Source: Crocinitomicaceae bacterium
GTDB lineage: Bacteria; Bacteroidota; Bacteroidia; Flavobacteriales_D; Sanyastnellaceae
Length of the DNA stretch: 6,137 nt
Reading direction: 5' to 3'
NCBI GenBank assembly: GCA_002729115.1
Contig: PBWG01000138.1
Location: 1-6,137 of the forward strand
The notes below the pieces were generated by a model. That model had not been told where the DNA came from. It did no database searches and saw nothing but the letters and a program-made list of their open reading frames with translations. Below are positions 1 to 5,237 of the stretch, one piece after another (the first letter of the stretch is position 1; each line of letters begins with the position of its first letter). The position numbers were made by a program, and so were the translations under genes.

Positions 1-497
1 CTGCGTTTGCATTCATGGGCATCGACAGCGTGGAAATCAGCCATCGAACCGTGGAAGGCAAGGTCAAAATTGTGGACTACTTCTTCACGCACTGCCCCAC
101 CATTTGTCCCATCATGAGCAGCCAATTGGCAAGGGGGCAACAATGGCTTGACGCCCGCAACCTCACCGACGACGTGGTGCTGCTCAGCCACAGTGTGGAT
201 CCTGTGCGCGACACCCCAGAGCGCCTTAAAACCTACGCCACCCAACTCGGGGCCGACACCACGTTCTGGAAGTTTTTGACCGGCGACAAGGAAGACCTCT
301 ACGACCACGCGAGGCATGGATATTACTTGACCGCGTTGGAGAGCGACACGGCGGCCGGAGGGTTCTTCCACAGCGACACCTTCGTGCTGGTGGACCAACG
401 CGACCGGATTCGGGGATTCTACGACGGCACCTCCACAGTTGAAGTGGACGCCATGCTCATGGACGCTGCCCAGCTTGCCCTGGCACAGGAAGACTGA
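1..497 (+). CDS. SCO1/SenC family copper chaperone for cytochrome oxidase, 5' partial
   Basis: This is a thioredoxin-fold SCO protein, a family that delivers copper to, or reduces, the CuA centre of cytochrome c oxidase on the periplasmic side of the membrane. Counting from the ATG at 15, the copper-binding CPTIC motif gives Cys27 and Cys31. The conserved ligand histidine is His119, in FFHSDTFVLVD. The block SHSVDPVRDTPE (residues 58-69) is also typical. The frame stays open to the window edge (codons Ala-Phe-Ala-Phe before the ATG). The usual N-terminal membrane anchor and the beginning of the fold are missing, so the ATG at 15 is probably an internal Met and the gene begins outside the window. 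All three copper ligands are present, so the protein should be active. The next gene, a DUF420 protein, also points to oxidase assembly. Family assignment is firm; the exact role (CuA loading or thiol reduction) is inferred. Confidence 0.93.
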   Translation, partial: AFAFMGIDSVEISHRTVEGKVKIVDYFFTHCPTICPIMSSQLARGQQWLDARNLTDDVVLLSHSVDPVRDTPERLKTYATQLGADTTFWKFLTGDKEDLYDHARHGYYLTALESDTAAGGFFHSDTFVLVDQRDRIRGFYDGTSTVEVDAMLMDAAQLALAQED

Positions 498-541
498 GTG
501 AACACATTGTGGGCCATTTTTGTCTCTGAAACAGAAACCAA

Positions 542-1084
542 GTGAGCATGGGCATCGACCGCAACATGAAGACGTTTGTTTGGGTGGCCGGCATCGCCAT
601 TCCCGTGGTGGTGGCCGTGATGTTTTTCCTGCCGGGCATTGAAGTCAGCCCAGAAATGGAGGCGGTGTTGCACACCCTTCCTTCGGTGAACGCGACCATC
701 AACGGCACGGCGTTTTTGTGTTTGGCGACTTCGTTCTGGGCCATCAAGAATGGAAAAGTCCAGCTGCACCAAAACCTGAACACCGCCGCACTGGTCCTGT
801 CGGCGCTCTTTTTGCTCAGCTACGTCAGCTACCACATCACCACACCGAGCACGCCGTTCTGCAAGGAAGGGTGGATTCGCGGTGTGTACTTCGTCGTGCT
901 TCTGACCCACATCTTGTTGTCCATCGTCATTGTGCCCTTGGTCTTGACCACCTACTTGTTGGGCCTGGGAAACCAAATCCAACGGCACCGCAAGTGGGCA
1001 CGCATCACCTGGCCCATTTGGATGTACGTGACGTTCACAGGCGTGGTGGTCTACCTGCTCATTTCCCCGTGCTACCCGTTCTGA
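542..1084 (+). CDS. DUF420 (CtaM-like) integral membrane protein, probable haem-copper oxidase assembly factor
   Basis: This is a 180-residue membrane protein with five predicted helices at about 11-31, 52-68, 81-99, 112-140 and 155-174. It has the DUF420 pattern: LPSVNATINGTAF (46-58), IKNGKVQLH with His76, SYH with His98, THILLS with His123, and HRKWARITWPIWMYV (149-163) followed by TGVVVYL. The Firmicute member CtaM is needed for maturation of haem-copper oxidases, which suits the SCO gene just upstream; the role here is inferred from that. Positively charged loops place the N terminus in the cytoplasm and the C terminus outside. The start is uncertain: GTG at 542, ATG at 548 and ATG at 566 are all possible, none has a good ribosome binding site, and a stop at 527-529 limits upstream extension. 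ATG 548 would remove only two residues. The stop overlaps the next start by one base (TGATG). Cys107 and Cys177 lie on the predicted outer face. Confidence 0.88.
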   Translation: MSMGIDRNMKTFVWVAGIAIPVVVAVMFFLPGIEVSPEMEAVLHTLPSVNATINGTAFLCLATSFWAIKNGKVQLHQNLNTAALVLSALFLLSYVSYHITTPSTPFCKEGWIRGVYFVVLLTHILLSIVIVPLVLTTYLLGLGNQIQRHRKWARITWPIWMYVTFTGVVVYLLISPCYPF

Positions 1085-1329
1085 TGCCTTGGACGCGCTT
1101 GAATCCCGGCTTCCTCCTGCTCCTCGTGGCCATGCTCGTGGTGGACGTGGCGTGGGGCCAATGCGTGATGTGCAAGGCCGTGGCCGAAGACAGCGCGGAG
1201 GACGGAAGTTTGGGCCGAGGCCTGAATGCGGGCATCCTGTACCTCATGGGTGTGCCTTATGCCATCATGGCGTTTTTTGCATGGTTTGTGTTCAAACGCA
1301 AGAAGCAACCCACCTCCCAGGGCGTCTGA
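1084..1329 (+). CDS. Small exported membrane protein with CxxC motif, uncharacterised
   Basis: This is an 81-residue protein. It has a hydrophobic signal at 10-20 and a plausible signal peptidase I site after Ala-Trp-Gly (23-25). That would leave a mature N terminus reading QCVMCKA, with Cys27 and Cys30 at mature positions 2 and 5. A second hydrophobic helix spans about 48-70 and ends in KRKK, which should face the cytoplasm. The mature form would therefore be a single-helix protein with its CxxC in the periplasm. The ATG at 1084 overlaps the stop of the DUF420 gene, indicating translational coupling and supporting this short start over the longer upstream frame. I recall similar small proteins with a CxMC motif following DUF420 in Bacteroidota, but know of no experimental function. 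Its position after SCO and DUF420 suggests a part in oxidase assembly, for example as a thiol or metal carrier; that is inference. Confidence 0.8.
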   Translation: MPWTRLNPGFLLLLVAMLVVDVAWGQCVMCKAVAEDSAEDGSLGRGLNAGILYLMGVPYAIMAFFAWFVFKRKKQPTSQGV

Positions 1330-1355
1330 GGCCCGACTCGGCGTATTTTTGAGGA

Positions 1356-2783
1356 ATGCGCGCCATTTTCTTCGCCTTTGCTTGCTTGTCCTTCGCCGCC
1401 TGGGGCCAATCCACAGACACCTGGACCCTGGAACGTTGCTTGGAACATGCCTTCGAGCACAACCTCCAACTCAAGCAATCGCAACTGGGCCTCCGACAAA
1501 GTGAGATTGCCACGTTGACCGCCAAGGGCGCCTTCTTGCCCAACCTCAACGCCTCCTCCAGCTTCGGGGTGAACATCGGTCAGACCATCGACCCGTTCAC
1601 CAACCAATTTGCCACTGACGCCGTTCAGTCGAGCAACGTGGGCCTCAGCTCAGGGGTGACGCTGTTCAACGGATTTCAGAACCACTTGAACCTGCGCAGG
1701 GCTCGTCTGGGGTTGGAATTGGCGGCGACCAACGTGGAAGTCGCCCGCAATGGCGTGGCGCTGAGCTTGGCCTCGGCCTACCTCAACGTCTTGTTCCAGA
1801 AGGAATTCTTGGACATCGCCAAACTGAACGCCGAAGCGACAGGCCGTCAGGTGGAGCGCGTGCAGACGTTGGTCGACGCCGGTGCGGCAGCCGAAAGCGA
1901 CCTTCTCGACGTGCTTGCCCAAGAAGCCAACGACGAAAGTGCTGTGATTGGCGCAGAAAACGGCGTCATCCTGGCCAAACTCAACCTCGCCCAAGTCCTT
2001 CAATTGGAAGCCAGCGCGTCCGACGCGTTGGACGTGGCTCCGCCGTCCGACGACTTGATGGAGAGCACCGTGCTTCCAGTGAATGCCGACGCCGCCGTGG
2101 CGTTTGCCTTGGGGTCGTTCCCAGACATGAAGGCCGCCGAGTTGCAAGTGACCGACGCCTACCTGGGGTTGGATTTGGCCAAAGCTGCCCGGATGCCACG
2201 CATTGTGGGGTCGTACAGCATGGGCTCAGGGTACTCGGCCAACCGATTGGAACAAATCGGGGAATCCACCACGACTTTCTACGAGATCCCCACGACCACA
2301 CCCGGCGTGAATTTGACCGCACCAGTGATTGACGATTCAGGGGTCACCTTCGAGACCATGTCCTTCCAAGACCAACTCTCGAACAACGTCAACCAGAGCA
2401 TTTTCTTCTCGCTGAGCATTCCCGTCTTCAACAACTTCGGCATCCACGCCGGCATTGAGCGCGCCAAAGTAGGGGTGTTGTCCGCCCAACTGTCCAAAGA
2501 CCAAACGGCACAAAGCCTCACGCAAACCGTTCAAACCGCGTGGGCTGACGCCCGGGCAGCCGAACGCACCTTCGAAGCCAACGACAAAGCCTTGGAAGCA
2601 GCAACTCTGGCCATGGACAACGCCGAGGCCCGGTTTGAAGCCGGCGCCATCTCCGCCCTTGAATACGCCGACGCCCGGACCCGGTTGGACAACGCACGCA
2701 TCAACGCCCTTCGGACGGAATACGACTTTGTGTTCAAGACCCGCATCCTCGATTTCTACATGGGCCGCCCCTTGAGCCTTTAA
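1356..2783 (+). CDS. TolC family outer-membrane efflux protein
   Basis: This is a 475-residue outer-membrane efflux protein, the channel component of a tripartite exporter. A signal peptide covers residues 1-17, with cleavage likely at Ala-Trp-Gly before Gln18. Two tandem OEP repeats follow, roughly 24-215 and 245-470. Each has long coiled-coil helices (about 112-215 and 365-465) and a beta-strand pair, the first around 66-107 (FGVNIGQTIDPF, then SSGVTLFNGF) and the second around 283-360 (GSYSMGSGY and FSLSIPVFNNFG). The segment between these second-repeat strands (about 296-340) is Thr-rich and probably forms an extracellular loop. The C terminus FYMGRPLSL is the usual ending in Bacteroidota. 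The length is normal and no residues look missing. The start is 26 bases after the preceding stop; GAGG lies only one base before the ATG, too close for a standard ribosome binding site. The adaptor gene follows after 18 bases, and the pair should work together. The substrate cannot be read from the sequence. Confidence 0.93.
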   Translation: MRAIFFAFACLSFAAWGQSTDTWTLERCLEHAFEHNLQLKQSQLGLRQSEIATLTAKGAFLPNLNASSSFGVNIGQTIDPFTNQFATDAVQSSNVGLSSGVTLFNGFQNHLNLRRARLGLELAATNVEVARNGVALSLASAYLNVLFQKEFLDIAKLNAEATGRQVERVQTLVDAGAAAESDLLDVLAQEANDESAVIGAENGVILAKLNLAQVLQLEASASDALDVAPPSDDLMESTVLPVNADAAVAFALGSFPDMKAAELQVTDAYLGLDLAKAARMPRIVGSYSMGSGYSANRLEQIGESTTTFYEIPTTTPGVNLTAPVIDDSGVTFETMSFQDQLSNNVNQSIFFSLSIPVFNNFGIHAGIERAKVGVLSAQLSKDQTAQSLTQTVQTAWADARAAERTFEANDKALEAATLAMDNAEARFEAGAISALEYADARTRLDNARINALRTEYDFVFKTRILDFYMGRPLSL

Positions 2784-2801
2784 CCCCACAACCTTCCCAC
2801 G

Positions 2802-4064
2802 ATGAACAAGAACGCAATTCTGATCCTTGGCGGCGTGATTTTGGCCTTGGTGGTTGTGGCGGTGGTCCGCGGCGGCAACCGCGAATTGCCCGTCGTCAGC
2901 ACCGACACGGTCCAAGCCAGAGACATTGTCGAACGCGTGAGCGCCAGCGGCAAAATTCAACCTGAAATCGAAGTCAAAATCACCGCCGAAGTCAACGGCC
3001 AAATCATCGACCTGCCCGTCAAGGAAGGCGACGTGGTCGAAAAGGGGGACCTGCTCGTGCAGCTCAACCCCGACATCTACGAGGCGGCCTTGCTGAGGGC
3101 GGAAGCGTCTTTGAATTCAGCACGGTCCAATTTGGCCTCTGCGCGTGCTCAAGTGGCCCAAGGCGAGGCCAACCAATTCGCCGCAGCCAAGGCGTTCGAA
3201 CGTGCACAAACCCTGCTTGCTTCCAAGGTCATTTCGCAGGCGGAATTCGACCAAAACGAAGCGTCTTTCCTCACGGCCAACGCCAACCTCACCAGCGCGA
3301 AAGAAAGTGTGCGAAGCGCCGAGTTCGCGATTCGCAGTGGGGAAGCGTCCCTTCAAGAGGCCCGGGACAACCTCAGCCGCACCACCCTTGTGGCCCCCCA
3401 AGCGGGTGTGGTCACCGCCCTCTCCAAAGAGGTGGGCGAAAGTGTGCAAGGCAATGGCTTCACGGCCGGTGAAGTCATCATGAACGTCAGCGACCTCAGC
3501 ACCATGGAGGTCAACGTCGAAGTCAACGAAAGCGACATCGTCCGCATCCACATGGATGACGAAGCTGAAATCGAGGTCGACGCCTACCTGGGCGAGACCT
3601 TTTCAGGCCGCGTGACCGAAATCGGCAACACCGCATTGAATGCCGGCATGAATGGGTTCAGCATGGACCAAGTGACCAACTTTTCTGTCAAAATCAGATT
3701 GGACCGTTCCAGCTACATGCACCTCGTGGAAGGAGACCACGACCACGAAACCCCGTTCCGGCCCGGCATGAGCGCCACGGTGGACGTGTTGACCGCCAGG
3801 GCCGACCGCGTGCTGTCCGCCCCCATCCAAGCGGTGGCCAGCCGGGCTTCCGACACAGAGGAAGGTGAGGACACAGAAACAGAACTTGGCGTGTTTCTGC
3901 TGGTGGACGGCGAGGCGAAATGGACTGCGGTGGAGACCGGCATCCAAGACACCAAATTCGTGGAAATCCAAGGCGAGGTGAAGGAGGAAGATGTGCTGAT
4001 CACTGGACCGTATGAAATCGTCAGCCGCTCCTTGAAGGACGGGGAAGCTATAGAAACCCGCTGA
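2802..4064 (+). CDS. Efflux periplasmic adaptor subunit (MacA/HlyD membrane fusion family)
   Basis: This 420-residue membrane fusion protein would bridge an inner-membrane pump and the TolC channel encoded upstream. One N-terminal helix (residues 5-23) anchors it. The first half of the lipoyl domain is at about 57-90 (ITAEVNGQIIDLPVKEGDVV). An Ala-, Glu- and Gln-rich alpha-helical hairpin runs from about 92 to 195, and the second lipoyl half, TTLVAPQAGVVTAL, is at 194-207. A beta-barrel follows (about 235-330, including the PFRPGMSATVDV signature at 318-329), then a membrane-proximal domain to the end. The organisation resembles adaptors of MacAB-type ABC exporters, but RND adaptors are similar and the pump itself is not in the window. 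Two local oddities are an acidic His-rich segment GDHDHE at 311-316 and an acidic Thr/Glu stretch at 351-361, both likely surface loops. The stop overlaps the following tsaB start by one base. Confidence 0.92.
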   Translation: MNKNAILILGGVILALVVVAVVRGGNRELPVVSTDTVQARDIVERVSASGKIQPEIEVKITAEVNGQIIDLPVKEGDVVEKGDLLVQLNPDIYEAALLRAEASLNSARSNLASARAQVAQGEANQFAAAKAFERAQTLLASKVISQAEFDQNEASFLTANANLTSAKESVRSAEFAIRSGEASLQEARDNLSRTTLVAPQAGVVTALSKEVGESVQGNGFTAGEVIMNVSDLSTMEVNVEVNESDIVRIHMDDEAEIEVDAYLGETFSGRVTEIGNTALNAGMNGFSMDQVTNFSVKIRLDRSSYMHLVEGDHDHETPFRPGMSATVDVLTARADRVLSAPIQAVASRASDTEEGEDTETELGVFLLVDGEAKWTAVETGIQDTKFVEIQGEVKEEDVLITGPYEIVSRSLKDGEAIETR

Positions 4065-5170
4065 TGGCACGCATCCTCATCCTGGACACCGCCACCAAAC
4101 AATGTTCTGTGGCTTTGTCCGAGCACGGCGAAGCCGTGGCTTGGAAAGAAGAGCGCACCGACGGATACGTCCACGCAGAGAGGCTGATGCCCCTCATCGA
4201 CGCCCTGCTGGACGAACATGGCTGGGACAAATCTTCGCTGGAGGCGGTGGCGGTCTCCGGGGGGCCAGGCTCCTTCACAGGGCTTCGCATCGGGGTCTCC
4301 ACCGCCAAGGGCTTGTGCCACGGCTTGGGGTTGCCCCTCATCGCGCTCGACACCTTGGGCATCTTGGCTGCCCAAGGGGCGCGTTTGGACCCGACCCCAC
4401 AACGTCGTGTCGCCATGGTGGACGCCCGACGCATGGAAGTCTACGCCGGGGATTTCGACCACGACGGCCGCTGCCTCACATCCGGCCGCCCCGTGGTGGT
4501 CGACGAAGAAAAACACGTGTGGAAGGGCCCAGCCCAATTCATCGGCGACGGCGCGGTCAAATGCTCGGAGACGTTGGCAGGAGAAGGCCGGACGTTCGTC
4601 GAAGCGTGGCCTCTAGCACGCGACGGGGCCAAGCTCGCCGAAGCGGCTTTCGCGCAAGGAGACTTTGCCGATTTGGGCAGCTACGAGCCCAACTACATCA
4701 AAGCGTTCAAGGCCGGGGCTGCAAAGGACCCCCTTGGGCTCAGGTCCAGTTTAGGCGCAGTCTGGCTGGCCCTGGCCCTCATCTTGGCGTCATGCACTTC
4801 ATGCGGTGAACAGCAACAATTCATCCCGTATGTGCCGGTCAACCTCCAAATCGACCTGAATTTGCCGGCGTACAACACCCTGAATTTTCCAGGGGAGGCC
4901 ATTGCCCTGGCGGGCGGCTCCAAGGGCTTGTACGTGTACAGATACACTCTGGACGAGTTTGTGGTGTTGGACCGGCACGCCACCTACGACATTCCTTTGG
5001 CCTGCAAAGTCACGCTTGACGCAGACAACTTCACCCTGCGGGACCACGACGACTGTTCTGAAAGCGAATGGCAAATCATCGACGGATCGGTCATGAACGG
5101 ACCCGCCACGTTGCCGCTGCACCGTTACCGCACGAGCCTGAACGGCTCCATCCTGAGCATCTTCAATTGA
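4064..5170 (+). CDS. tsaB: TsaB (tRNA t6A biosynthesis) fused in frame to a lipoprotein-like Rieske-fold domain
   Basis: Residues 1 to about 222 are TsaB, the partner of TsaD and TsaE in making N6-threonylcarbamoyladenosine on tRNAs in the cytoplasm. It begins ARILILDTATKQCSVAL, has the hallmark SGGPGSFTGLRIG at 65-77 and ends with the typical SYEPNYIKAFKAG (206-218). TsaB normally stops near here at about 220-230 residues. This frame instead runs on without a stop to residue 368, through a hydrophobic segment (230-241) ending in a lipobox, LASC, with Cys244, and then a separate domain of about 120 residues. No ATG, GTG or TTG codon occurs in this frame between residue 204 and residue 241, so the downstream domain has no ordinary start of its own. 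It may be a true fusion, two genes with a noncanonical start, or a sequence error near 4730-4750. The ATG at 4064 overlaps the adaptor stop. The TsaB identity is secure; the fusion is uncertain. Confidence 0.85.
   Translation: MARILILDTATKQCSVALSEHGEAVAWKEERTDGYVHAERLMPLIDALLDEHGWDKSSLEAVAVSGGPGSFTGLRIGVSTAKGLCHGLGLPLIALDTLGILAAQGARLDPTPQRRVAMVDARRMEVYAGDFDHDGRCLTSGRPVVVDEEKHVWKGPAQFIGDGAVKCSETLAGEGRTFVEAWPLARDGAKLAEAAFAQGDFADLGSYEPNYIKAFKAGAAKDPLGLRSSLGAVWLALALILASCTSCGEQQQFIPYVPVNLQIDLNLPAYNTLNFPGEAIALAGGSKGLYVYRYTLDEFVVLDRHATYDIPLACKVTLDADNFTLRDHDDCSESEWQIIDGSVMNGPATLPLHRYRTSLNGSILSIFN
4742..5170 (+). other. Lipoprotein-like C-terminal region of the tsaB frame, degenerate Rieske-like domain
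   Basis: Taken alone, this stretch looks like a complete small Bacteroidota lipoprotein. Arg226 precedes a hydrophobic core (LGAVWLALALIL), then the lipobox LASC with Cys244 and a second cysteine at 247. The mature part has QFIPYVPVNLQIDLNLPAYN (252-271), LNFPGEAIALAGGSKGLYVYR (273-293), EFVVLDRHATYD (298-309), DDCSESEWQIIDGSVMNGPA (329-348) and a terminal HRYRTSLNGSILSIFN. This layout matches a family I recall in Flavobacteriales that has a Rieske-type beta fold. Of the four ligands of a Rieske 2Fe-2S cluster (C-x-H and C-x2-H), only isolated candidates remain (His305, Cys331), so no cluster is expected. If exported, it would be lipid-anchored in the periplasm or outer membrane. Function is unknown. 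It is listed separately because it is probably a distinct functional unit. Confidence 0.6.
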
Positions 5171-5180
5171 GCCCAAACGC

Positions 5181-5211
5181 AAACAACCCCGCCCCGAGGG
5201 CAGGGTTGTTT
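5181..5211. terminator. Bidirectional intrinsic terminator between convergent genes
   Basis: A 14-base arm at 5181-5194 pairs with 5198-5211 around the three-base loop CGA. Thirteen of 14 positions pair, the only mismatch being C5190 with A5202. The base of the stem is A/T-rich (AAACAA on the left, TTGTTT on the right) and the top is G/C-rich. Each strand therefore reads as a GC stem with a short T-rich 3' side. It lies 10 bases after the plus-strand stop at 5170 and 26 bases beyond the minus-strand stop at 5238, the expected place for a shared terminator. Termination in both directions is inferred from structure. Confidence 0.85.
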
Positions 5212-5237
5212 CCAAGTCGCGGTCTGATTCTCGCCGC

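Noticed and set aside
498..541. Possible small gene or regulatory site between SCO and DUF420
   Set aside because: Only 44 bases, with no hairpin, no convincing promoter motif and stops in frame.
14..559. Thirteen-base direct repeat CATGGGCATCGAC at 14-26 and 547-559, both coding for MGID
   Set aside because: One 13-base match in about 6 kb is not far from chance expectation, and the contexts differ: an internal SCO position versus the DUF420 start region.
718..1083. Upstream extension of the small CxxC protein in the same frame
   Set aside because: It would overlap the DUF420 gene for about 366 bases with an Arg/His/Pro-rich translation; the start at 1084 gives a clean signal peptide and a one-base overlap.
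1159..1176. Possible lipobox at Cys27 of the small CxxC protein (AWGQC)
   Set aside because: The residue before the cysteine is Gln, which signal peptidase II does not normally accept; a signal peptidase I cut after Gly25 fits better, and TolC next door shares the same AWG-Q site.
2337..3002. Minus-strand open frame of 221 codons opposite tolC and the adaptor
   Set aside because: Gly/Val/His-rich translation with no domain pattern; it is a shadow of the plus-strand genes.
3713..4537. Long minus-strand open frame of 274 codons across the adaptor/tsaB junction
   Set aside because: It lies wholly opposite two well-identified genes, has low-complexity Pro/His/Arg/Gly composition typical of GC-rich antisense frames, and shows no family motif.
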